Shown piece by piece: positions 16,239 through 24,430 of a stretch of 64,000 bases of DNA (its first letter is position 1; every line of letters begins with the position of its first letter). The translations under genes were made by a program, and so were the position numbers. The notes beneath the pieces were generated by a model. The model worked only from the letters and a program-made list of their open reading frames with translations. It made no database searches and was not told the DNA's origin. Source of the stretch: Micromonospora sp. C95. Lineage in GTDB: Bacteria > Actinomycetota > Actinomycetes > Mycobacteriales > Micromonosporaceae. The stretch is from the NCBI RefSeq assembly GCF_018070465.1, contig NZ_JAGPXT010000014.1:62001-126000 (forward strand). Reading direction: 5' to 3'.

Positions 16239-16284
16239 GCCCGCCCCGCTCCGCGTATTCCCCCGACGCGGACCCGGGGCGGGC
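16239..16284 (+). terminator. Terminator after the two small genes
   Basis: A long inverted repeat beginning two bases after the TAG: left arm GCCCGCCCCG-CTCCGCGT (16239-16256), right arm ACGCGGA-CCCGGGGCGGGC (16266-16284), 17 paired bases with a one-base bulge and a 9-base loop. Confidence 0.75.
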
Positions 16285-16349
16285 TTCGCCCGTCGACCGG
16301 CGGCGTCGGTGATCGCCCGATGGTGACCTGGCCTCGTACGCTTCGGGGC

Positions 16350-17408
16350 ATGGCACGGCGATCATCGATAAGGCGGCTGGTGCGGTCGGCCTGGGTGCGC
16401 CTGGCTCACGGGGTGCGGACGCGGACGCTTCCGGTTCTGCTGGTCTTTGCCGGGCTGTCCGGGATCATGCTCCTGCTGGCGCGCGGTGCCGCCGAGTACG
16501 GCCGCACCCTGGCGATGGAACTGGGCGCCGAGTTCCTGGGGGCACTGGTGGTGATCTTCGCGCTCACACCGATCGTCCGGCGATCCCAGCAGGGCCGCGT
16601 CCGCGAACACCGCCACCTTGACTTTTCCTGGTACACCGACCGGGTGATGACCGCGACCGCGTCGGTGCGCATCCTGCACACGTTCTCGCGGCTGTTCTCC
16701 CCGCCGTACAGTCAGCGATTCTTTTCCGCGGCAGCGGGCCTGATACGCCGTGGCGGCCGGGTCGAGGTTCTGCTGATGCACCCTGACTCAGTGGCCGCGG
16801 TGCTGCGGACAACCGAGTTGGCCGGGCGCCGCGATGTGAGCCAGGAGTCGCGCCGCAATCTGCAGACGCTCGAAGCCTTCCGGCAGAGCCTCGACGAGAA
16901 CTTCCGCGCACGCTTCGAGATCCGGCTCTACACCGCCTCCGCTTCGGTGCAGATGTACCAGTGGGACGACAGGTTGCTGGCGTCCTTCCTGCCGCTGGGC
17001 AAACTCTCCGGTGATCATTCGCAACTGGAGGTTTCGACGGTCTCGCCGCTCGGGAGCTTCGTCACGGAACGCGCCGACGAGCTGTGGGACGGCGGCATGG
17101 CGCTCACCGAGTACTGGCTGACAAGTGTCACCCTCACCGACGACGAGGGCCGACGGCAGTACGCCTGCCGGTTTCTCGACATCGGCGACCGGCACTACCT
17201 GGCCGACGCCCGGGTCATTGCCCAGCTTGCCCGCGCTCAGAACGGCTCGGTCAGGGTCGAGTTCCGACAGTGCCCGGGGACGGTGCACGGGGTGGACGTG
17301 ATCACCGAAGGTGACCCGGACCTGGCGTCCGTGCGGCAGCGTTTCCTTGAGAAGTACGGCCAGTCCGAGACCGTCTTCATCCGCCTCAATCCGTTCCCGC
17401 CGGCCTGA
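16350..17408 (+). CDS. Membrane-anchored protein with degenerate PLD-like domain
   Basis: A protein of about 352 residues from ATG 16350 (ATG 16320 is also possible). Two membrane helices lie near the N-terminus (LPVLLVFAGLSGIMLLLA and LGAEFLGALVVIFALTPIV). A cytoplasmic region follows whose beta/alpha pattern resembles a phospholipase-D-like fold: ASVRILHTFSR, then GGRVEVLLMHPDS, then RFEIRLYTASASVQMYQWDD, without H-x-K-x4-D catalytic motifs. A C-terminal domain of about 90 residues (RRQYACRFLDIGDRHYL...) is unrecognised. The family is uncertain. Non-catalytic PLD-like domains can act as ligand sensors or effectors. Convergent with the IclR gene. Confidence 0.6.
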   Translation: MARRSSIRRLVRSAWVRLAHGVRTRTLPVLLVFAGLSGIMLLLARGAAEYGRTLAMELGAEFLGALVVIFALTPIVRRSQQGRVREHRHLDFSWYTDRVMTATASVRILHTFSRLFSPPYSQRFFSAAAGLIRRGGRVEVLLMHPDSVAAVLRTTELAGRRDVSQESRRNLQTLEAFRQSLDENFRARFEIRLYTASASVQMYQWDDRLLASFLPLGKLSGDHSQLEVSTVSPLGSFVTERADELWDGGMALTEYWLTSVTLTDDEGRRQYACRFLDIGDRHYLADARVIAQLARAQNGSVRVEFRQCPGTVHGVDVITEGDPDLASVRQRFLEKYGQSETVFIRLNPFPPA

Positions 17409-17428
17409 CGGGCGCGGCGGGACTCTGG

Positions 17429-18235
17429 TCAGCCCAGGTCTGCGGTGTGGCCGAGTTCGCCGGAGATCTGCTTCGCGGTGTCGAGCAGCAGGGGAAGGCT
17501 CTCCTTGAGCTGGTCGAGGTTGGCGATGACCTCGATGGCGGTCATCGAGGCGGCGGCGATGACCCGCCCGCGCGAGTCCCTGATCGGCGCGGCCACGCAC
17601 ATGACGTACGTGTCGTGTTCGCCGTTGTCGACGGCCCAGCCATGTTCGCGGATGCGGAGGAGTTCGGCGTCGAGCGACTCGCGATCGGCGTACGTCGTGG
17701 GGGTGAACCGTTCGAAGACGACGTGGGACAGGAGACGGTCGCGTTCCTCCGTCGGCAGGTACGCCAGGATGGTCTTGCCGACGGCGCTCGCGTAGATCGA
17801 GACCGCGCGCCCGATCCGGGACGGCAGCTTGACCGCGTCGAAGGCCGGGCTGTCGACCTTGTCGATGTAGATGATCTCGTCACCGGTCAGCTGCGCCAGG
17901 TGCACGGTGTGGCCGGTCTTGCGCTGAAGCGTACGCAGGGGCGCGGCGGCGAACTGGCGCAGGTCCATCGAGCCGAGTGCGAGTTCCGACAGTTCGATGA
18001 TGCCGCTGCCGAGCACGTAGGTCCCGGCGCCGGTCCGGCGGACGAAGCGCGCCGATTCGAGCGTCTGGAGAATCCGCAGGGCGGTGGACTTGTGGACACC
18101 CAGGACCTCCGCCGCCTCGGTGAGGGACAGCGGATGCTCCGCAGCGCGACGGATCAGGTCGACCGCACGGCGAATCGATTGCGACAAGGTGGCGTCTCCC
18201 TCCACGGGGGCGACCCCGACGACCGCCCGTTGCAT
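17429..18235 (-). CDS. IclR-family transcriptional regulator of the pentonate operon
   Basis: A regulator of about 268 residues; ATG 18235 or the adjacent ATG 18238 (MQRAVVGVAPVEGD) are the likely starts, although the frame is open to 18265. The N-terminal winged helix is at about 20-80 (LSLTEAAEVLGVHKSTALRI), and the C-terminal IclR ligand domain follows (GHTVHLAQLTGDEIIYIDKV, ASAVGKTILAYLP, VAAPIRDSRGRVIAA). It is divergent from the xylX-like gene with a repeated CGTTGCA motif between them, which points to control of that operon by a pentonate-derived inducer. Confidence 0.93.
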   Translation of the reverse strand: MQRAVVGVAPVEGDATLSQSIRRAVDLIRRAAEHPLSLTEAAEVLGVHKSTALRILQTLESARFVRRTGAGTYVLGSGIIELSELALGSMDLRQFAAAPLRTLQRKTGHTVHLAQLTGDEIIYIDKVDSPAFDAVKLPSRIGRAVSIYASAVGKTILAYLPTEERDRLLSHVVFERFTPTTYADRESLDAELLRIREHGWAVDNGEHDTYVMCVAAPIRDSRGRVIAAASMTAIEVIANLDQLKESLPLLLDTAKQISGELGHTADLG

Positions 18236-18246
18236 CATACGCAACG
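18228..18246. promoter_or_regulatory. Candidate IclR operator over its own start
   Basis: A perfect inverted repeat CGTTGC-N7-GCAACG covering the IclR start codons. The half-site CGTTGCA recurs at about 18280-18286 and 18301-18307, flanking the divergent promoter, which suggests cooperative binding and autoregulation. Confidence 0.6.
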
Positions 18247-18272
18247 ATGTGCGCTCCATTTGCAAGCAGCCG

Positions 18273-18300
18273 TTGACACCGTTGCATATAGCGCTACGAT
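18273..18300 (+). promoter_or_regulatory. Probable sigma-A-type promoter of the pentonate operon
   Basis: TTGACA (18273-18278), a 16-bp spacer, then TACGAT (18295-18300), about 50 bp before the xylX-like ATG. CGTTGCA half-sites lie within the spacer and just after the -10, placing a repressor over RNA polymerase. Confidence 0.6.
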
Positions 18301-18351
18301 CGTTGCAGATTCCAGCTCGGCGACACCGGACCTGCGCCCAGGAGAGTGACG

Positions 18352-19536
18352 ATGAGCAAGGAGCCCTGGTTCGGCACTGCCGGCGAGGCGTTGCCGGACG
18401 ATGCCGAGGACAGCGTCCTCATCGGCCGGATCTGGGATCCGTCCGTCGACGGCCCCTCACCGGTGACCGTCCGCGACGGCGACGTCATCGACCTCAGCCG
18501 CCGGTTTCCGACCGTCCGGGACATCTGCGAGCTGCCCGAACCCGCCAAGGCCGTCGCCGGGTCGGACGGGCCACGGGTCGGCGGCTTCGACGAAGTGCTG
18601 GCCAACACCGGCGCCACGAACCGGGACCGGGGCCGGCCCTGGCTGCTCGCCCCGGTCGACCTGCAAGCGCTCAAGGCCGCCGGCGTGACGTTTCCGGTCT
18701 CGATGATCGAGCGCGTCATCGAGGAGCAGGCCCGGGGAGACCTGACCCTCGCGGCGGACATCCGCGGCCGGATGTTCGCCGACATCGGCGCCGACCTGCA
18801 CAGCCTGGTCCCCGGGTCGGTCGAGGCGCAGCGGCTCAAGACCGCGCTGATCGCCGAGGGCATCTGGAGTCAGTACCTGGAGGTGGGGATCGGGCCGGAC
18901 GCGGAGATCTTCACCAAGGGGCAGCCCCTCTCCGCCGTCGGCACCGCCGTCCCGGTCGGCGTACTCGCCGCCTCGACCTGGAACAACCCGGAACCCGAGG
19001 TCGCGCTGATCGCCCAGTCCGGCGGCCGGATCGTCGGCGCCACCCTGGGCAACGACGTGAACCTGCGCGACGTCGAGGGACGGTCCGCGCTGCTGCTCCC
19101 CCAGGCCAAGGACAACAACGCCTCCTGCGCCCTCGGTCCGTTGATCCGGCTGTTCGACGAGCGGTTTCCACTCGACCGGGTACGCGAACTCGAGGTGGGT
19201 CTCCAGGTCCACGGGGCGGACGGCTTCCACCTGACGGCGACCTCGGAGATGGCCCGGATGTCACGCGACCCGGCGGATCTGGTCCGGCAGTTGATCGGCC
19301 CGCATCACCAGTATCCCGACGGCGCCGTGCTGATGCTCGGCACCATGTTCGCCCCCACCCAGGACCGCGAACGCCCCGGTGAGGGCTTCACCCACAAGGT
19401 CGACGACGTGGTGCGGATCAGCTGCCCGGCGCTCGGCACCCTGGTCAACCGGGTGTGGCACGCGGAGCAGTGCGAGCCGTGGCGGTTCGGCGTCCGCGAT
19501 CTGATGAGCAATCTGGCGAGGAGAGGACTGCTGTGA
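18352..19536 (+). CDS. xylX: 2-keto-3-deoxypentonate dehydratase, XylX-like FAH family
   Basis: A 394-residue fumarylacetoacetate-hydrolase-family enzyme closely resembling Caulobacter XylX: ALKAAGVTFPVSMIERVIEE, YLEVGIGPDAEIFTKG, the metal-ligand region NNPEPEVAL, GNDVNLRDVEGRSALLLPQ, and the C-terminal NLARRGLL. It should dehydrate 2-keto-3-deoxy-pentonate to 2-oxoglutarate semialdehyde. ATG 18352 has GGAGAG five bases upstream. The stop overlaps the aldehyde dehydrogenase GTG (GTGA), fitting the next pathway step. D- versus L-pentonate specificity cannot be told from sequence alone. Confidence 0.88.
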   Translation: MSKEPWFGTAGEALPDDAEDSVLIGRIWDPSVDGPSPVTVRDGDVIDLSRRFPTVRDICELPEPAKAVAGSDGPRVGGFDEVLANTGATNRDRGRPWLLAPVDLQALKAAGVTFPVSMIERVIEEQARGDLTLAADIRGRMFADIGADLHSLVPGSVEAQRLKTALIAEGIWSQYLEVGIGPDAEIFTKGQPLSAVGTAVPVGVLAASTWNNPEPEVALIAQSGGRIVGATLGNDVNLRDVEGRSALLLPQAKDNNASCALGPLIRLFDERFPLDRVRELEVGLQVHGADGFHLTATSEMARMSRDPADLVRQLIGPHHQYPDGAVLMLGTMFAPTQDRERPGEGFTHKVDDVVRISCPALGTLVNRVWHAEQCEPWRFGVRDLMSNLARRGLL

Positions 19537-21056
19537 TAGTCACCACCACCGATCCACGGGACGGCCGGCAGCACCCGACGGATCTCGTCGAGACGGACGA
19601 GTCCGGCGTGGCGGCGATCGCCGGCCAGGCGTCCCGGGCGGCACAGTGGCTGTTCGACAGGGGCAGGACCGGCAGGGCCGAGCTGCTGGAGGCGGTCGCG
19701 GCCGCCCTGGAGTCCCGTCGGGCGGATCTGGTCGCGACGGCGGAGGCGGAGACCGGGCTGGGCCGGGCGCGACTCGACTCGGAGCTGACCCGGGCGGCGG
19801 TCCAGTTCCGGATGTTCGCGGCGGTGCTGCGCGACGGTGGGTACCTGGAGGCGGCCATCGACCACGCCGCCGACACGCCCCTCGGGCCCGGCCCGGACGT
19901 GCGACGGATGCTCGTACCCCTCGGGCCGGTGGCCGTCTTCGGCGCCAGCAACTTCCCGTTCGCCTTCTCCGTCGCCGGAGGCGACACCGCCTCGGCGCTG
20001 GCCGCCGGGTGTCCCACGGTCGTGAAGGCCCACCCGTCCCATCCGCTGACGTCGCGCGCCTCCGCCGACGCGATCGCCTCGGCCGTGCGCGACCAGGGTG
20101 GGCCAGAAGGCGTGATCGCGGCGGTGTACGGAGAACAGGCCGGCCGCTCGCTCGTCCGCCAGTCGCCGATCCGGGCGGCGGCCCTGACCGGCTCCGTCGG
20201 CGCCGCCCGCGCCATCCAGGCGGCCATCGACGAACGCGCCGACCCCATTCCGCTGTACGCCGAGTTGGGCAGCGTGAACCCGATCGTCGTGCTGCCCGAC
20301 GCCGCCGCGAGCCGGTCGGACCAGATCGCCGAGGGGCTGTTCGCCTCGTTCACCGCCTCGGGCGGCCAGCTCTGCACCAAACCGGGGCTGGCCTTCCTCC
20401 CGACCGGCCCGGGCGGTGACCGCCTGGTCGACACGCTCCGGGCGCAGGTCGCCGACGCTGGCGGGATGGTCCTGCTCAATGAGCGCATCCGGGACGCGTA
20501 CGAGAGCGGGGCCGCCGCGCTGGAGAAGGCCGGCGCCCGCCTCGCCGCGCGGCCCCGGATCGACGCCGGCGCGGGCTTCACGGTGGCGCCGACGCTGCTG
20601 GAGGTCGACCTGCCGGGCCTGACCGCGGAGATCGCCGACGAGTGCTTCGGCCCGCTGATGGTCGTGGTCCGCTACCGCGACGTCGCCGACCTCGACGCCG
20701 CGCTGGCGGCCGTGCCGCCGTCACTCACCGGCTCCGTCCACAGCGGGCCCGGCGACGACATCGAGGCCGTACGCGGGCTGGTCGACGTCCTCACCGCCCG
20801 CTCGGGTCGGATCGTCTTCGACGGTTATCCCACCGGTGTGCGGGTGTCGTGGGCGCAGCACCACGGCGGTCCCTGGCCGTCGACGAACGCCGTGCACACC
20901 TCGGTGGGCGCCACCTCGATCCGACGCTTCCTGCGCCCGCTGGCCTGGCAGAACGCCCCGGACTGGATCCTTCCCGACGAGCTGCGTGACGAGTACACCG
21001 CCATCCCCCGCCGGATCGACGGGAGGTGGGTGCCAGGAATCGATCGCCAGCCCTGA
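19533..21056 (+). CDS. 2-oxoglutarate semialdehyde dehydrogenase (NAD(P)+ ALDH)
   Basis: A 507-residue aldehyde dehydrogenase starting at GTG 19533 within the xylX-like stop. Visible features are PLGPVAVFGASNFPFAFS (cofactor region), LTGSVGAARA, the general-base Glu244 in YAELGSVNPI and catalytic Cys281 in GGQLCTKPG. The AELGSVNP/GQLCTKPG pattern is that of the ketoglutarate semialdehyde dehydrogenase branch. It would oxidise the XylX product to 2-oxoglutarate, feeding the TCA cycle. A sugar ABC transporter follows 48 bp later in the same operon. Confidence 0.9.
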   Translation: MIVTTTDPRDGRQHPTDLVETDESGVAAIAGQASRAAQWLFDRGRTGRAELLEAVAAALESRRADLVATAEAETGLGRARLDSELTRAAVQFRMFAAVLRDGGYLEAAIDHAADTPLGPGPDVRRMLVPLGPVAVFGASNFPFAFSVAGGDTASALAAGCPTVVKAHPSHPLTSRASADAIASAVRDQGGPEGVIAAVYGEQAGRSLVRQSPIRAAALTGSVGAARAIQAAIDERADPIPLYAELGSVNPIVVLPDAAASRSDQIAEGLFASFTASGGQLCTKPGLAFLPTGPGGDRLVDTLRAQVADAGGMVLLNERIRDAYESGAAALEKAGARLAARPRIDAGAGFTVAPTLLEVDLPGLTAEIADECFGPLMVVVRYRDVADLDAALAAVPPSLTGSVHSGPGDDIEAVRGLVDVLTARSGRIVFDGYPTGVRVSWAQHHGGPWPSTNAVHTSVGATSIRRFLRPLAWQNAPDWILPDELRDEYTAIPRRIDGRWVPGIDRQP

Positions 21057-21104
21057 TCCCGACGCCTGGAACCTTGCGCACCGAGCCCGAAGGGAACCAC
21101 GTCA

Positions 21105-22445
21105 ATGAAGACGACACGAACACTAGCCACCGTGGCGATGCTCGCCGCGGCGACCGGCCTGGTCGCCTGCTCCTCGGACGACGGCGGCAGCGACGCGAGC
21201 AACTGCACCAACACCATCACCAAGCAGGATCTGCCGGTTGTCACGATGTGGGCCTGGTACCCCAACATGCAACTGGTCGTGGACAACTTCAACAAGGCCA
21301 ACGACGAGGTCCAGGTCTGCTGGACCAACGTCGGACAGGGCGGCGACCATTACGACAAGTTCCAGACGGCCATCTCGGCGGGCACCGGCGCGCCCGACGT
21401 GGTGATGGTCGAGATGGACCGGATCCCGACCTTCCAGATCCAGAACGCGCTCGTCGACATCAGCGGGTACGGCCTCGACGCGGTCCGGGCCAACTACGGC
21501 GACGGAGCCTGGAAGGACGTCTCGGTCGGCGACGCGGTCTACGGCGTCCCGGTCGACGGCGGCCCGCTGGCGATGATCTACCGCAAGGACATCTTCGACA
21601 AGTACGACATCACCCCGCCCACGACCTGGGCCGAGTACGAGCAGGCCGCACAGAAGGTGAAGGACGCCGGCGGACCGCTCTTCGGCGACCTCGGCGCGAA
21701 CGTCCCAGCGCTGATGATGGCGCTACAGATCCAGAAGGGCGCGGCCCCGTTCACCTACGACCCCGCCCAGCCGGAGTCGATCGGGGTACGGCTGAACGAC
21801 CAGGCGTCCAAGGACGTGCTGGACTACTGGGGCGGCCTGGTCCGCAAGGGCCTGGTCGGGACGCAGGACCAGTTCACCCCGGAGTACATCTCCGGGGTGA
21901 TCAACGGCAACTACGCGACCTACATCTCGGCCGCCTGGGCGCCCGGTTACCTGACCGGCGCGGGCGTCGGGCAGGGAGAGGACACCGGCACGTTCGCGGT
22001 GGCGCCCCTGCCGCAGTGGGATGCGAACAACCCGGTCCAGGTGAACTGGGGCGGGTCGGCCTTCTCGGTAAGCAGCCAGTCGAAACAGCCGGAACTCGCG
22101 GCCAAGGCCGCCTACGGCCTCTACGCCGACCAGGAGTCACTCACCGACGGCTGGACCAACCAGATCATCTTCCCGCTCAACCTGACCGCACTCAACGATC
22201 CCGAGTTCATCGATCTCGAGGTGGAGTTCTTCGACGGCCAGCAGGCCAACAAGGAGGTGTACGTCCCGGCCGCCAACGCCTACCAGGGTGTCGTCTACAG
22301 CCCCTTCGGCCAGTACTACTTCGACGCCATGACCAAGCAGATAAGCGAGATGAGCGCCGGCTCCATCACCGGTGCACAGGCTGCCGACCGGCTCCAGGAC
22401 GACGTGACGAAACACGCCACCGAACAAGGATTCACCGTTCAGTGA
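21105..22445 (+). CDS. ABC sugar-binding lipoprotein (pentonate locus)
   Basis: A 446-residue family-1 extracellular solute-binding protein. The lipoprotein signal ends LVAC with Cys22 as the lipid anchor, followed by a Ser/Asp/Gly linker. The mature part has the MalE-like look (WAWYPNMQLVVDNFNKAN, TGAPDVVMVEMDRIPTF, YRKDIFDKYDITPPTTWAEY, VNWGGSAFSVSS). It sits between the dehydrogenase and two permeases, so its ligand is probably a pentose, a pentonate or an oligosaccharide yielding them. A strong hairpin follows the stop, probably raising its expression above that of the permeases. Confidence 0.92.
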   Translation: MKTTRTLATVAMLAAATGLVACSSDDGGSDASNCTNTITKQDLPVVTMWAWYPNMQLVVDNFNKANDEVQVCWTNVGQGGDHYDKFQTAISAGTGAPDVVMVEMDRIPTFQIQNALVDISGYGLDAVRANYGDGAWKDVSVGDAVYGVPVDGGPLAMIYRKDIFDKYDITPPTTWAEYEQAAQKVKDAGGPLFGDLGANVPALMMALQIQKGAAPFTYDPAQPESIGVRLNDQASKDVLDYWGGLVRKGLVGTQDQFTPEYISGVINGNYATYISAAWAPGYLTGAGVGQGEDTGTFAVAPLPQWDANNPVQVNWGGSAFSVSSQSKQPELAAKAAYGLYADQESLTDGWTNQIIFPLNLTALNDPEFIDLEVEFFDGQQANKEVYVPAANAYQGVVYSPFGQYYFDAMTKQISEMSAGSITGAQAADRLQDDVTKHATEQGFTVQ

Positions 22446-22451
22446 CCGACC

Positions 22452-22487
22452 GGGTGGGCCGGCCGTCCTCCCCCGGCCGGCCCACCC
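22452..22487 (+). terminator. Intercistronic hairpin between binding protein and permeases
   Basis: A perfect 14-bp stem, GGGTGGGCCGGCCG (22452-22465) / CGGCCGGCCCACCC (22474-22487), with loop TCCTCCCC, seven bases after the stop. Placed inside an operon, it most likely acts as a partial terminator or 3'-end stabiliser that gives excess binding protein. Confidence 0.75.
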
Positions 22488-22521
22488 TCGACCCCCAGCG
22501 GCCCACGTCCCGGAGCCCGAG

Positions 22522-23463
22522 ATGACATCGATCACCGAGAAACGCGCACCGCGCACCCACCATGACAAGCGCAAGACCCGAGGCACGATCCAGCGCCGGG
22601 AGCACCTGACGGGGTGGCTCTTCGTCGGGCCGTTCGGGGTGGTCTTCCTGGCGTTTCTCATCGCCCCGCTGGGGTACGCCCTCTACCTCAGCCTGTTCCA
22701 GAAGAAGCTGATCGGTGGCACCAGCTTCGTCCTGTTCGACAACTACGTGAAGGCGTTCACCGACCCGAGCTTCCTGTCCGGGGCGTGGTTCGTCATCCGC
22801 TTCGCGCTCGTCGCCATTCCGGTCCAGATCGGCGTCGCGCTGGCCATGGCGCTCATCCTGGACGCGGTGACCTCGCTGTTCACCCGCTTCTCCCGGCTGA
22901 TGATCTTCCTGCCGTACGCGATCCCCACGGTCATCGGGGCCGTGATGTGGGGGTTTCTGTACAGCAAGAGCTTCGGCCCGCTCACCGACGTCTTCGGGTT
23001 CTTCGGCGCCACCGCACCCGACTTCCTCAGCAACAACCTGATCTTCTACGGCCTGTTGAACATCGTCACCTGGCAGTGGGCCGGCTACTACATGATCATC
23101 CTGTACGCGGCCCTGCAGGGCATCGACCCGACGCTCTACGAGGCCGCCCGCATGGACGGTGCCGGACGGTGGCAGGTCGCCCGGCGGATCAAGATTCCGC
23201 TGATCGCGCCCGCGCTGATCCTGATCCTGGTCTTCTCGCTGATCGGCACCCTGCAGTTCTTCAACGAACCGCAGATCCTGCGATACCTCGCGGCCGGCAC
23301 GATCGGGTCGGACTTCACGCCCAACATGTACGCGTACCAGCAGGCGTTCGGGCTGGCCAACTTCAACTACGGGTCGGCGATCTCGTTCGCCCTCGGCGGA
23401 GTCGTCTTCATCTGCGTTTATGCCTTCCTGTTCTTCACCCGCAAGCGGAGGAGCTTCCTCTGA
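22522..23463 (+). CDS. Sugar ABC transporter permease (MalF type)
   Basis: A 313-residue inner-membrane permease. Six or so transmembrane segments are visible, starting at LFVGPFGVVFLAFLIAPLGYAL. The EAA-loop consensus that docks onto the ATPase is YEAARMDGAGRWQVARRIKI, near residue 205-225. Its stop overlaps the next permease (TGATG at 23461-23465). With the adjacent MalG-type partner it forms the membrane channel for the pentonate-locus importer. No ATPase gene is present in the operon. Confidence 0.93.
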   Translation: MTSITEKRAPRTHHDKRKTRGTIQRREHLTGWLFVGPFGVVFLAFLIAPLGYALYLSLFQKKLIGGTSFVLFDNYVKAFTDPSFLSGAWFVIRFALVAIPVQIGVALAMALILDAVTSLFTRFSRLMIFLPYAIPTVIGAVMWGFLYSKSFGPLTDVFGFFGATAPDFLSNNLIFYGLLNIVTWQWAGYYMIILYAALQGIDPTLYEAARMDGAGRWQVARRIKIPLIAPALILILVFSLIGTLQFFNEPQILRYLAAGTIGSDFTPNMYAYQQAFGLANFNYGSAISFALGGVVFICVYAFLFFTRKRRSFL

Positions 23464-24347
23464 TGTCCGAGAGCGCCAGCGCCAGCGCCGGCCACCGCCG
23501 CGCGCAGCGCCACCTTCCGCTGCAGATCCTGCTCGGCTTCCTGGTGATCTACTTCCTCGTGCCGTTCTGGTGGGTCGTCGTCAACAGCTCCAAGGACGCA
23601 CCGGGGCTGTTCGGCGGCGGCAACACCCTCTGGTTCGCCGACCAGGTCGACTACCTCGGCAACCTCAGGCAGTTGTTCACCTACGACGGTGGCATCTACC
23701 TGCGGTGGCTGCTGAACTCCACGCTGTACGCGCTCGCCGGTGGAATCGGCGCGACCGTCCTGGCAGTCATGGCCGGCTACGGGTTCGCCAAGTACCGCTT
23801 CGCCGCCCGGCGCTTCAGCTTCGCGGTCGTGCTCGGCGCGCTGATGGTGCCCGCCACCGCCCTGGTCATCCCGACCTTCATCATGTTCGCCCAACTCGGC
23901 CTGACGAACACGGTCTGGGCAGTGATTCTCCCTTCGCTGCTCAACCCGTTCGGCGTCTACCTGATGCACGTGTACGCGCGCGACGCGGTGCCCGACGAGA
24001 TCCTGGACGCGGCGCGGGCCGACGGCGCGGGCGAGATACGGACGTTCCTCCAGATCGCCCTCCCGCTGATGCGTCCCGCCGTGGTCACCGTGCTGCTGCT
24101 GTCCGCCGTCGCGTCGTGGAACAACTACTTCCTGCCGCTGGCGATGCTCTCCGACAACCGACTCTTCCCGGTCACCGTCGGCCTCGGCCTCTGGCAGGGC
24201 GTCGCCTCCGGGAACAACGCGGGCGGCACCTCCCTGTGGAGCCTGATCATCCTGGGCTCCCTGGTGTCGGTCATTCCACTGATCATCGCGTTCTTCAGCC
24301 TGCAACGACACTGGCGCGGCGGACTGTCCGTCGGCGGCCTCAGGTAG
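23463..24347 (+). CDS. Sugar ABC transporter permease (MalG type)
   Basis: A 294-residue permease whose ATG overlaps the preceding stop. Transmembrane helices begin at LLGFLVIYFLVPFWWVVV. The extracellular loop, the GYGFAKYRF segment and the EAA motif LDAARADGAGEIRTFLQIAL are characteristic of MalG-like subunits. It forms a heterodimer with the upstream permease. The IlvD-type dehydratase follows 83 bp later, completing the operon. Confidence 0.93.
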   Translation: MSESASASAGHRRAQRHLPLQILLGFLVIYFLVPFWWVVVNSSKDAPGLFGGGNTLWFADQVDYLGNLRQLFTYDGGIYLRWLLNSTLYALAGGIGATVLAVMAGYGFAKYRFAARRFSFAVVLGALMVPATALVIPTFIMFAQLGLTNTVWAVILPSLLNPFGVYLMHVYARDAVPDEILDAARADGAGEIRTFLQIALPLMRPAVVTVLLLSAVASWNNYFLPLAMLSDNRLFPVTVGLGLWQGVASGNNAGGTSLWSLIILGSLVSVIPLIIAFFSLQRHWRGGLSVGGLR

Positions 24348-24430
24348 CTCGCCACCACCAACCGATCAACCGTTCACCCCCTCGACCGCCGCGCACCGCG
24401 CGGCCAGACCGTTGACAGGAAGGTGTGCCG

